DNA from: Microbacteriaceae bacterium UBA1487
GTDB lineage: Bacteria; Actinomycetota; Actinomycetes; Actinomycetales; Microbacteriaceae
Reading direction: 5' to 3'
Length of the DNA: 43,550 nucleotides
NCBI GenBank assembly: GCA_002325245.1
Contig: DCRR01000011.1
Location: forward strand, 1-43,550
Shown here in pieces: positions 31,844 to 39,066 of this stretch (position 1 is its first letter; each line of letters starts with the position of its first letter). Under the pieces are notes generated by a model that was not told where the DNA came from, did not search any database, and worked only from the letters and a program-made list of their open reading frames with translations. The position numbers and the translations under genes are program-made.

Positions 31844-32601
31844 GCCTGCGCGCCCCGGCGCCGCACGAGCCCGACGACCAGGACGGCGAGCGCGGCGGCC
31901 GCCGTCGCACCCCCGGCGATGAGTCCGACGCGCGTCGGCAGCTCCCGGGCCTCCGCGGCGGCGACCAGCGCCTCGGCGCAGGTCTCGTCGATGCCGGCGG
32001 TGATGGTCATCGCATCGAACTCGGCACCCGCCGGGTAGTCAGGGAACGCCTCCGCTCCGTCCTCGGTCAGGATCGGCGCCGCGATGACCAGCGTCCACTG
32101 CCCGTCGTCGACGGTCGACTCCGCCGCACCGCTCAGGAAGTCGACGCCGGACGCGGTGATCTGCTCGCCGTCGCGCGTGGTCCCCGTGACATCGATCACG
32201 ACGTGGGCGCTGCCGTCCGCCTCGACGCGCACGATCGGGTCGGAGAACGTGGTGTCGAGGATGCCACCATGACCGGTGAAGCGGATCCCGCCGCTGAAAC
32301 GCAGTTCAGCCGTGTCGGCCTCGGGGTCCAAGGATCCGGCACCCGGCTCCCAGGTGAAGTCGGGGGTCGCGTAGCTGACGGCCCCGTCGGTGGTCCACTC
32401 GCCGTTCGCGATCGAACCGTCGATGTAGGCGCGGAACGACTCCTTGAAGCCCCAGGTGAGACTGGCGTCGACGATCTCGCACTCCGCGTCGGCCGCCGTC
32501 ACAGCCTCGCTGGCGGGGGCCGCGCTGGCGGGGGCCGCCGCGCCGAACGCGAGAAGCGCGCCGACGGTGAGACCTGCGGCGGCGATGCGAGAGCGGAGCA
32601 T
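31840..32601 (-). CDS. htaA: HtaA-domain heme-binding surface protein
   Basis: Exported protein of 253 aa. A signal peptide to about residue 27 (ASAAPA) is followed by one HtaA domain with its typical pattern: LTWGFKESFRAYIDGSIANGEWTTDGAVSY, FTWEPGAGSLD, LRFSGGIRFTGHGGILDTTFSDPIVRVE. The C-terminus has one TM segment and an RRRGAQA tail, so it is membrane-tethered outside the cell. HtaA proteins take heme from host or environmental proteins and hand it to HmuT. Corynebacterial HtaA has two such domains; this one is shorter. The ATG at 32599-32601 has GGAAAGG upstream. It is probably repressed by iron through the box 37 bases upstream. Confidence 0.88.
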   Translation of the reverse strand: MLRSRIAAAGLTVGALLAFGAAAPASAAPASEAVTAADAECEIVDASLTWGFKESFRAYIDGSIANGEWTTDGAVSYATPDFTWEPGAGSLDPEADTAELRFSGGIRFTGHGGILDTTFSDPIVRVEADGSAHVVIDVTGTTRDGEQITASGVDFLSGAAESTVDDGQWTLVIAAPILTEDGAEAFPDYPAGAEFDAMTITAGIDETCAEALVAAAEARELPTRVGLIAGGATAAAALAVLVVGLVRRRGAQA

Positions 32602-32637
32602 GACGACCTTTCCGTGCGGCAGACGGCACACACCCCC

Positions 32638-32659
32638 CAGCTTAGGCAAACCTAAGCTG
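32638..32659. promoter_or_regulatory. DtxR/IdeR-type iron box in front of htaA
   Basis: CAGCTTAGG, CAAA, CCTAAGCTG: perfect 9-base arms around a 4-base centre, containing TTAGGnnnnCCTAA as in DtxR/IdeR boxes. It lies 37 bases upstream of htaA and 64 bases upstream of the divergent hydrolase gene. It nearly matches the box at 2907-2921. Confidence 0.8.
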
Positions 32660-32722
32660 CGATGCCGACGCGCGTGCGACCGAGTTTCGCGCGCGCAGGT
32701 TCGGTGGCGGGAGACTGGTGAC

Positions 32723-33415
32723 ATGCGAACCCACGTCCTCGTCCTCCCCGGCGGCGGCTACCACCGCCACGCCGCGCACGAAGCCGAGCCGATCGCCGCC
32801 TGGCTGCGCGACAACGGTCTGGAGGCGAGCGTGTTCCGCTACCCGCTCGGCACCCAGCACCCGGCGGTGCTCGACGCGATCCGCGCCGAGATCCGCCGGC
32901 TGCGGTCCACGACAGCCGAGCGCATCGGGGTGATCGGGTTCTCGGCCGGCGCGCACGCGGCCGGGCACGCGGCGCTCGCTCCCCACGCGACCGAGGACGA
33001 GCGCCTCGACTTCGCGATTCTCGGCTACCCGGTGGTCTCGATGCTCCTGGACACCCACGCCGGCTCCCGCGAGAACCTTCTCGGCGTGGATGCGCCCGCA
33101 CCCCTGCGCGCCGAGACCTCGCTTGAGCGCCTTGTCACCCCCGAGGCGCCCCCGTTCTTCATCTGGCACTTCTCGGATGACCCCGTGGTGCCCGTCGAGC
33201 ACAGCTACCTGCTGGCGCAGTCGCTCGCCTCCGCCGGCGTGTGCCACGCTCTCCACGTGTTCCCGAGCGGGGACGGCTCCCACGGCCTCGGGCTGGCCGA
33301 GCAGTTCGCGCTGCCCTCGGCGTGGCCCCGCCTGTGCCTCGATTGGCTTGCGGCCGGCGGGTGGCTCGACGCCGCCCCGAGGCGCTCCTGGTGGCGTCGG
33401 ATGCTTCGCCGCTGA
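32723..33415 (+). CDS. Alpha/beta hydrolase, acetylxylan-esterase-like
   Basis: Soluble protein of 230 aa. The oxyanion region reads VLVLPGGGYHRHAAHEAEPIAAWL near residues 5-28, and the nucleophile elbow GFSAGAHAAGHAAL is near 74. The acid is in WHFSDDPVVPVEH near 158 and the catalytic His in SGDGSHGLGLAEQF near 190. This is the BD-FAE / XynB-like esterase group acting on sugar esters or small acyl esters (family knowledge). GGGAG precedes the ATG at 32723. It is divergent from htaA and shares its promoter gap with the iron box, so iron control is possible but unproven. It converges on the SDR gene with 1 base between the stops. Confidence 0.82.
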   Translation: MRTHVLVLPGGGYHRHAAHEAEPIAAWLRDNGLEASVFRYPLGTQHPAVLDAIRAEIRRLRSTTAERIGVIGFSAGAHAAGHAALAPHATEDERLDFAILGYPVVSMLLDTHAGSRENLLGVDAPAPLRAETSLERLVTPEAPPFFIWHFSDDPVVPVEHSYLLAQSLASAGVCHALHVFPSGDGSHGLGLAEQFALPSAWPRLCLDWLAAGGWLDAAPRRSWWRRMLRR

Positions 33416-33416
33416 G

Positions 33417-34175
33417 TCAGCGAACGAGCCAGCCGCCGTCGACCGGCAGCACGACTCCGTGCACGTAGGAGCCCGCAGGCGAGGAGAGAAAGACGGCCGC
33501 GCCAGCGAGGTCATCCGGGGTGCCCCAACGCCCCGCCGGGATGCGCTCGATGAACGCCTGACGTCGCTCCGGGTCGGCGTGCGACCCCGACGTCAGGTCG
33601 GTCTCGATGTAGCCGGGGGCGATCGCGTTGACGTTGACGCCGCGACCGGCCCACTCGTTCGCGAGCGCGTGCACCACCCCGGCGACGCCGGACTTCGTGG
33701 CGGCGTAGCTGACGACGCTGCGTCCGCCCTGGAACGTCATCATCGAGGCCAGGAAGATGATCCGCCCGCGCCCCCGCGCCAGCATGCGAGCGCCGAGCTC
33801 ACGCGCGAGGGTGAACGGCGCGGTGAGATTGACCGCGACGACGTGCTCCCACTGACGGTCGGTGTGCTCCTCCGCGGGCGCCCGCTCGGCGATCCCGGCA
33901 TTGTTGATCAGGATGTCGACCGGCCGTCCGAGCTCATCGAGTCGGGCGACGAGCTCGTGGGCTCCCTCGAGCGTCGCCAGATCGGCCGACAGCGAGTGGT
34001 ACTCGCGGCCGAGCGCCCGGATCGCCTCGGCGACCTCCGCGTCGCCGCCGGTGCGCGACACCCCGACCACGTCGGCGCCCGCACGAGCCAGCCCGAGCGC
34101 GATGCCCGCGCCGATTCCGCGGCTCGCGCCCGTGACGACGGCCAGCGAGCCGGCGAGATCGAAGGTCGAGGTCAT
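33417..34175 (-). CDS. SDR-family oxidoreductase (sugar acid/polyol dehydrogenase-like)
   Basis: Classical short-chain dehydrogenase of 252 aa: cofactor motif VVTGASRGIGAGIALGL near residue 13, NNAG near 90, catalytic Ser region FLASMMTFQGG near 140 and YAATKSG near 155, and the end PAGSYVHGVVLPVDGGW. The end and the RxPxGRWGTPDDLAGAAVFLSSPA stretch resemble KduD, gluconate 5-dehydrogenase and 2-deoxygluconate 3-dehydrogenase. NAD(P)-linked oxidation of a sugar acid or polyol is likely. It starts 9 bases after the livF stop, so it is the last gene of the Liv-type operon and probably acts on the same imported compound. Confidence 0.85.
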   Translation of the reverse strand: MTSTFDLAGSLAVVTGASRGIGAGIALGLARAGADVVGVSRTGGDAEVAEAIRALGREYHSLSADLATLEGAHELVARLDELGRPVDILINNAGIAERAPAEEHTDRQWEHVVAVNLTAPFTLARELGARMLARGRGRIIFLASMMTFQGGRSVVSYAATKSGVAGVVHALANEWAGRGVNVNAIAPGYIETDLTSGSHADPERRQAFIERIPAGRWGTPDDLAGAAVFLSSPAGSYVHGVVLPVDGGWLVR

Positions 34176-34184
34176 GCCGCCAGG

Positions 34185-34904
34185 CTAGACGACGCCCAGA
34201 TACCGGTTCTGGATCTCGGGGTCGTTGGCGATCTCGCCGACGGGCAGATCGGCGGCGATCCGGCCGTTGACCATCACCAGGATGCGGTCGCACAGCTCCG
34301 TGGCGAAGCGCAGGTTCTGCTCGATCAGCAGGACCGCCTGGCCTTCGCTCACGACCCCGCGCAGCACCTCGGCGAGGTGGTCGACGACGGCGGGGGCGAG
34401 CCCCTCGGAGGGCTCATCCATCACCAGCAGGCGCGGATTCGACAGCAGGGCGCGACCGATGGCGAGCATCTGCTGCTCGCCGCCGGAGAGCTCGGCGCCG
34501 CCGTTCTTGCGGCGCTCCGCGAGTCGCGGAAACAGGTCGTAGATGGCGGGCACGTTCCAGCGGGCGCTCTTCTTGGCGCCCACCATGGTGAGGTGCTCGT
34601 GCACGGTGAGCGACGGGAAGATCCGGCGGCCCTGGGGCACGTGCGCGATGCCGGCCCGGTTGATCTGGTACGGCTGACGCCCCACCAGCTCGTGCCCCTC
34701 GAAGCCGATCGATCCGCTGCGCACCGGCACGAATCCGGCGATCGCCTTCACGAGCGTCGTCTTGCCCATGCCATTGCGTCCGACCATGCCGAGCGGTTCG
34801 GTGCCCATGCGGAACGACACGTCCTGGAGGACGTGGACGCGGCCGTAGTAGACGTTGAGGTCGGTGACCTCGAAGCCGGCGGTCTGGTCAGGCTGCGTGG
34901 TCAA
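34185..34904 (-). CDS. livF: Branched-chain amino acid-type ABC transporter ATPase LivF
   Basis: ATPase of 239 aa: Walker A GRNGMGKTTL, NRAGIAHVPQGRRIFPSLTVHEHL (a LivF hallmark), signature LSGGEQQMLAIGRALL, Walker B LLVMDEPSEGLAP and switch LLIEQNLRFA. It pairs with LivG. The TTG at 34902-34904, with GGGAGGA 6-9 bases upstream, is the best start and overlaps livG by 17 bases. A longer reading in the same frame runs deeper into livG and has no ribosome site. Despite the name, Liv-type systems also import amides, urea, aromatic acids and polyols. Confidence 0.9.
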   Translation of the reverse strand: MTTQPDQTAGFEVTDLNVYYGRVHVLQDVSFRMGTEPLGMVGRNGMGKTTLVKAIAGFVPVRSGSIGFEGHELVGRQPYQINRAGIAHVPQGRRIFPSLTVHEHLTMVGAKKSARWNVPAIYDLFPRLAERRKNGGAELSGGEQQMLAIGRALLSNPRLLVMDEPSEGLAPAVVDHLAEVLRGVVSEGQAVLLIEQNLRFATELCDRILVMVNGRIAADLPVGEIANDPEIQNRYLGVV

Positions 34905-35646
34905 TGGATCCTCCCAGGTAGATCTCGCGGACCCGCTCGCTGGCGCGGATCTCATCGGGGGTGCCCTCGAGGATCTTCTCGCCGTCGTGCATGACGATCA
35001 CGCGGCTGGCGACGGCGAGCGCGATGTCCATGTCGTGCTCGATCAGGAGCAGGCTGATCTCCTGCGGCAGCTCCCGCAGGAGGGTGATGAGCGCGGCCCG
35101 CTCGCCGGGCGAGAACCCCGCGGCCGGCTCGTCGAGCATCAGGAGCTTGGGTTCCAGCGCGAGCGCCATGGCGAGTTCGAGCTGGCGCTGCTCGCCGTGC
35201 GACAGGTCGGCCACCAGGTTGGGGCCGCGGCCGGCGAGGCCGACGCGCTCCAGCAGACGAGCGACCCGGCTCCAGCGGGCCTCGTCGCGCCGTGCGTGAC
35301 GGAAGAGCCCGCCGCGGAACTCGTTGCCGCCCAGCGCGATGTAGACGTTCTCGGCGGCGGTGAGCTGCTCGAACAGCCGCGAGGTCTGGAAGGTGCGCGC
35401 GAGTCCGCGCCGCGCCCGCTGGGCAGCGGAGGTGTGCGAGACGTTCTCGCCGAAGAGCTCGATCGTGCCGGAGGAGATCGGGAAGGTGCCGGCGATGCAG
35501 TTGAAGAGCGTCGACTTGCCGGCGCCGTTGGTGCCGATCACGCTGATGCGCTCGCCCGCGTCGAGCGTCAGGCTCACGTGGCGCATGGCCTTGAGTCCGC
35601 CGAAGTGCTTCGACACGTCGTCGACGCGGAGGGCGAGATCCGTCAT
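34888..35646 (-). CDS. livG: Branched-chain amino acid-type ABC transporter ATPase LivG
   Basis: ATPase of 252 aa: Walker A GTNGAGKSTLFNCIAG, RRGLARTFQTSRLFEQLTAAENV (a LivG hallmark), signature LSHGEQRQLELAMALA, Walker B LLMLDEPAAGFSPGE and LLIEHDMDIALAVASRVIVM. The ATG at 35644-35646 has GAGAGGA upstream. It is separated from the binding-protein gene by 79 bases holding a strong hairpin, which probably lowers expression of the ATPases relative to the binding protein. Confidence 0.92.
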   Translation of the reverse strand: MTDLALRVDDVSKHFGGLKAMRHVSLTLDAGERISVIGTNGAGKSTLFNCIAGTFPISSGTIELFGENVSHTSAAQRARRGLARTFQTSRLFEQLTAAENVYIALGGNEFRGGLFRHARRDEARWSRVARLLERVGLAGRGPNLVADLSHGEQRQLELAMALALEPKLLMLDEPAAGFSPGERAALITLLRELPQEISLLLIEHDMDIALAVASRVIVMHDGEKILEGTPDEIRASERVREIYLGGSIDHAA

Positions 35647-35682
35647 CGCGGGTTCCTCTCGGTTCAGGGTGGAAAGGGTGTC

Positions 35683-35714
35683 CCCGGTCGGCCGCCTGTG
35701 CTCGGCCGACCGGG
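35683..35714 (-). terminator. Intra-operon hairpin between livJ-like gene and livG
   Basis: Perfect 12-base stem CCCGGTCGGCCG / CGGCCGACCGGG with an 8-base loop, directly after the binding-protein stop. It probably acts as a partial terminator or mRNA stabiliser, giving excess binding protein. Confidence 0.75.
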
Positions 35715-35725
35715 AACGGATCTGG

Positions 35726-36979
35726 CTAGAAGATGCTGCAGTCGTCGAAGCGGTCGTAGACCGTCGTGCCCTGCGACACTCCATTGGTGGTCGCGATCGT
35801 CTCGAGTACGAGCGAGCCGTCCTCCGCCTCGACCACGGCGTTCATGTAGTTGTCGACGATCGCCTGACGGTTCGAGTCCATCGTCATCGGACCGGTCGGG
35901 CTCTCCCAGTTAGTCGACGCCAGCGCCGCGCGGTAGGCCTCGTGGCCGTCCGAGAGGTCGCCGTCCGCTGCCTCAAGTCCGAGCAGCAGCGGCTCGAACG
36001 AGTTGTAGTACAGCAGCGAGAAGATCGACGGGCTCGGGAAGGCGTTCGGCTGCGTCACGTACGCGGCAACGAACTCGTCCCACACCGGGTTCGAGAACGT
36101 GGCGCCGGGAACCGGGCCGCCCGAGATCATGCCGACAGCCGCCGAGGCGATGTTGGCGTCACCCGAGAGGGCCGTCGTGTCGACCGCGATCGTGCCGCCG
36201 ACGAGCGGCTTGTTGACGCCGTTGGTCACGGCCTGCGAGAGGAAGCTCGCCGCGTCCGCGCCGCCGAGGCCGACGTACACCGCGTCGGTGTCCGCCGGGA
36301 TCTGCGCGATGATCGTCGCGTAGTCGGTGGTGCCGACCGGCACCCAGGAGGCGCCGTTGATCTCGCCGCCGGCTCCGCAGAACTCGCTGAAGAAGCCGCC
36401 CGCGTTGTCGTACGGGAAGGAGTAGTCCTCGGCGAGGAGGTAGATCTTCTCGTAGCCGAGCTCGTCGTAGGCGTAGTCGCCGACGCCGCCCATCCACATG
36501 GCCGAGTCGCCGTGGAAGCGGAAGAAGTTCTCGGCGCCCTCGAGCGTCATGCCGACCGGGCTGGCCGAGCCGTTGACGAAGGTGACCTCGGGCACGGTGA
36601 GCGCGTACTGCACGACCGTCTCGCCCTCGTCACCGGAGACCGGGCCGAAGACGATGTCGACGCCGTCGTTCTCGACGAGCTTCTTCACCTGCGTCTGCGC
36701 CGAGGCGGTGGTGCCGTCGGTTCCGGCGTAGATGATCTCGACCTGCTGGCCGGCGATCTCGCCGCCGTCGATCGTGCCGCCGCGTGCCTCCATGGCGACG
36801 CCGATGGCGGCCTTCGCCTCGTCCATGCCGAACGCGAGGTTGCCTTCACTGGTGGCGAGCACGCCGATCTTGATCACACCGTCGTCGTCGCCTCCGGCTG
36901 CCGAGCAACCCGTGGCGAGCAGGAGCACGGATGCCCCGATGGCCACTGAGGCGGCCAGGCCCTTTTTCTTCAGCTTCAT
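35726..36979 (-). CDS. Branched-chain amino acid-type ABC transporter binding lipoprotein
   Basis: Protein of 417 aa. The signal peptide with lipobox LLATGC places the lipid Cys near residue 25. It has the type I periplasmic binding fold of the LivJ/AmiC group (IKIGVLATSEGNLAFGMDEAKAAIGVAMEARGGTIDGGEIAGQQVEIIYAGTDGTTASAQTQVKKLVENDGVDIVFGPVSGDEG). It differs enough from amino-acid-binding LivJ that the ligand is open; the catabolic neighbours suggest a sugar- or amide-like compound. The ATG at 36977-36979 overlaps the LivM stop (ATGA). Confidence 0.88.
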   Translation of the reverse strand: MKLKKKGLAASVAIGASVLLLATGCSAAGGDDDGVIKIGVLATSEGNLAFGMDEAKAAIGVAMEARGGTIDGGEIAGQQVEIIYAGTDGTTASAQTQVKKLVENDGVDIVFGPVSGDEGETVVQYALTVPEVTFVNGSASPVGMTLEGAENFFRFHGDSAMWMGGVGDYAYDELGYEKIYLLAEDYSFPYDNAGGFFSEFCGAGGEINGASWVPVGTTDYATIIAQIPADTDAVYVGLGGADAASFLSQAVTNGVNKPLVGGTIAVDTTALSGDANIASAAVGMISGGPVPGATFSNPVWDEFVAAYVTQPNAFPSPSIFSLLYYNSFEPLLLGLEAADGDLSDGHEAYRAALASTNWESPTGPMTMDSNRQAIVDNYMNAVVEAEDGSLVLETIATTNGVSQGTTVYDRFDDCSIF

Positions 36980-38052
36980 TGCTGTTTTCCTTCCGTGATT
37001 GCACTCTCCGTCGGCTGGGCAGCCGGCGGGTCTTGCTGCGATTCGTCGTCCTGGCGCGCGCCGCGCCGCCGGTCGAAGAACCGCTTCACCTGCTGCCCGA
37101 TCCCGGCCAGACCGGCCGGAGCGAAGAGCAGGACGAGGATGAACACGAGCCCGGTGAGGGTCATGTATCGGTCGGTCAGGTTCTGGGCGAAGTTCGAGAG
37201 CAGGGTGAGCACCAGGGCGCCGGCGAACACGCCGCCCAGCGAGCCGACGCCGCCGATCACCGCGACGACGAGCACATCGAGCGTCGAGCCGAGGCTCACC
37301 ACGTCCGGGTCGACCTGCGAGCGGTCGAGCACGAGCAGGATGCCGCCGGCCGAGGCGATGAAGGCGGCGAACGTGGTCGCGGCGATGCGGTACCGGTTGA
37401 CGTTGTACCCGAGTGCCTTCATCCGCTCCGGGCTGTCGCGCACGCCCTGCAGCGTGAGCCCGAAGGTCGAGCTCGCGGCGTAGCGGCACAGCGCGTAGCA
37501 GAGCACGCCGAGCACGAGCGCGAAGTAGTAGAACGTCGTGATGTCGTTGAGGTTGACGATGCCGAGGTCGGGCTTGAGCACCGGGGCGAGGCCGCGCCGG
37601 GCGTTCGTCACCTCGATCGCCTGCGAGGCCCAGGAGTAGAACACCTGCCCGATCGCGAGGGTGATCATCAGGAAGTAGATCGCCTTGGTGCGGGCGGCGA
37701 TCAGGGCGATCAGGAATCCGGCGAGGGTTCCGGCGGCGAGGCCGCCGACGGCGGCCATCAGGAACGGCAGCTCGAAGGTCACCATCATCACGCCGACCGC
37801 GTAGGCCGAGACGCCCGCGATCGTGACCTGGGCGAGCGAGAGCAGCCCGACGTAGCGGTTGAGGAAGACCAGGCTCATCGCGATGATGCCGAGCCAGATC
37901 GAGCGCACCCCGATGTTGGGCAGCCAGAAGCGGGGCCGGTCGACGAGGTAGGGGAACAGCACGGCCAGCAGCAGCACGGTTCCGCCGAGCGCCCACGGCA
38001 GCCAGCGCGCGATCCCGGTGCGGCGCGGCGCGAACAGTTCGACGTTGCTCAT
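36976..38052 (-). CDS. livM: Branched-chain amino acid-type ABC transporter permease LivM
   Basis: Membrane permease of 358 aa. Visible LivM blocks are AMSLVFLNRYVGLLSLAQVTIAGVSAYAVGVM, KAIYFLMITLAIGQVFYSWA, LQGVRDSPERMKALGYNVNRYRIAATTFAAFIASAGGILLV and AVIGGVGSLGGVFAGALVLTLLSNF. The C-terminus is a long charged cytoplasmic tail of about 35 residues (RRRGARQDDESQQ), unusual in length. The start overlaps the livH stop and the stop overlaps the binding-protein start, each by 4 bases. Confidence 0.9.
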   Translation of the reverse strand: MSNVELFAPRRTGIARWLPWALGGTVLLLAVLFPYLVDRPRFWLPNIGVRSIWLGIIAMSLVFLNRYVGLLSLAQVTIAGVSAYAVGVMMVTFELPFLMAAVGGLAAGTLAGFLIALIAARTKAIYFLMITLAIGQVFYSWASQAIEVTNARRGLAPVLKPDLGIVNLNDITTFYYFALVLGVLCYALCRYAASSTFGLTLQGVRDSPERMKALGYNVNRYRIAATTFAAFIASAGGILLVLDRSQVDPDVVSLGSTLDVLVVAVIGGVGSLGGVFAGALVLTLLSNFAQNLTDRYMTLTGLVFILVLLFAPAGLAGIGQQVKRFFDRRRGARQDDESQQDPPAAQPTESAITEGKQQ

Positions 38053-38912
38053 GACGCCCTCCCCATGATTCCCTGCGGGCGGATCGCGAGCACGACCACC
38101 ATGAGCGCGAACGTCAGCACCAGCGAGTACGTCGGCGCGTAGACGAGCGAGAACTGCGACACCAGCCCCACCAGGGCTGCGCCGATCGCGGCGCCCGTGA
38201 TGGAGCCCATCCCGCCGACGATCACGACGACGAGGGAGTACAGCAGGTAGACGCCGTCCTGCCCGGGCAGCAGCGGGAACAGCGTGCCGCCGACGACGCC
38301 GGCGAGACCGGCGAGCGCCGAGCCGAGCAGGAAGATCACCCCGAAGACGACTCGGACGTTGACGCCCGTGGCGGCCGTCATCTGGCTGTCGTCGACGCCG
38401 GCGCGCACCACCGAGCCGAATCGCGTGCGGGTGATGAAGAGCGTGAGTCCGACGCCGACGACCAGGGCGATCACGAGCACGAGCAGCCGCAGCGCCGGGT
38501 ACGCGCCGATGAGGGGCAGGTCGACCGAGGAGGTCTGCACCTCGGTCGGCACGGGCACCTGCGTGGCGGTGCCGCCGAAGAAGGCGAGCATCAGGTCGGT
38601 TCCGATGAGCGAGACGCCGAGCGTGATGAGCGCGACGCGCATGTCGTCGTCCTGGAATCGACGGATCAGCACCTGATGGATGACGAGGCCGAGGATTCCG
38701 ACGAGCAGCGCGCCGCCGAGAGCCCCCAGGAACCAGTTGCCGGTCTCGCGGGCGATGACGTAGCCCAGATACCCGCCGAGCAGGTAGCTGGTGCCGTGCG
38801 CCATGGTGATGACGCGCATGAGGCCGAAGATCAGGGTGAGTCCGCTCGCGACCAGGAAGTACACGGCGGCAAGCGTCAGCCCATTCAGCGCGATGAGAAG
38901 AAACTGATCCAT
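38049..38912 (-). CDS. livH: Branched-chain amino acid-type ABC transporter permease LivH
   Basis: Membrane permease of 287 aa: ALNGLTLAAVYFLVASGLTLIFGLMRVITMAHGTSYLLGGYLGYV at the start, RAGVDDSQMTAATGVNVRVVFGVIFLLGSALAGLAGVVGGTLFPLLPGQDG, and VVVIVGGMGSITGAAIGAALVG near residue 225. About eight membrane segments are expected. The ATG at 38910-38912 has AAGGTGAC upstream. As the first gene of the Liv operon it faces the GntR-type palindrome at 38971-38982. Confidence 0.9.
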   Translation of the reverse strand: MDQFLLIALNGLTLAAVYFLVASGLTLIFGLMRVITMAHGTSYLLGGYLGYVIARETGNWFLGALGGALLVGILGLVIHQVLIRRFQDDDMRVALITLGVSLIGTDLMLAFFGGTATQVPVPTEVQTSSVDLPLIGAYPALRLLVLVIALVVGVGLTLFITRTRFGSVVRAGVDDSQMTAATGVNVRVVFGVIFLLGSALAGLAGVVGGTLFPLLPGQDGVYLLYSLVVVIVGGMGSITGAAIGAALVGLVSQFSLVYAPTYSLVLTFALMVVVLAIRPQGIMGRAS

Positions 38913-38970
38913 GTCACCTTCACGACTCTGTGAACTGCCATTCGGAACGGGATGCGGAAATGTATCCCTG

Positions 38971-38982
38971 CTTGTATACAAG
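38971..38982. promoter_or_regulatory. GntR/FCD-type operator in the livH / oxidoreductase divergent gap
   Basis: CTTGTATACAAG is a perfect 12-base palindrome with the TTGTATACAA core known for several FCD-type GntR regulators. A further half site TTGTA lies at 38986-38990. It sits in the 154-base gap between livH (minus) and the Gfo/Idh/MocA gene (plus), so one regulator, probably the one at 41358-42029, could control both directions. Confidence 0.65.
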
Positions 38983-39066
38983 TAGTTGTACGATAAGGGC
39001 ATGTTCCACCGCTGTCAATCAGCGAGGGAATCCCCACCGAATTCGCAACGGAGCGAAGGGACCTCC

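Noticed and set aside
34888..36979. Liv genes taken as a leucine/isoleucine/valine importer
   Set aside because: The family name does not fix the substrate, and all neighbours are sugar- or amide-type catabolic genes rather than amino acid genes.
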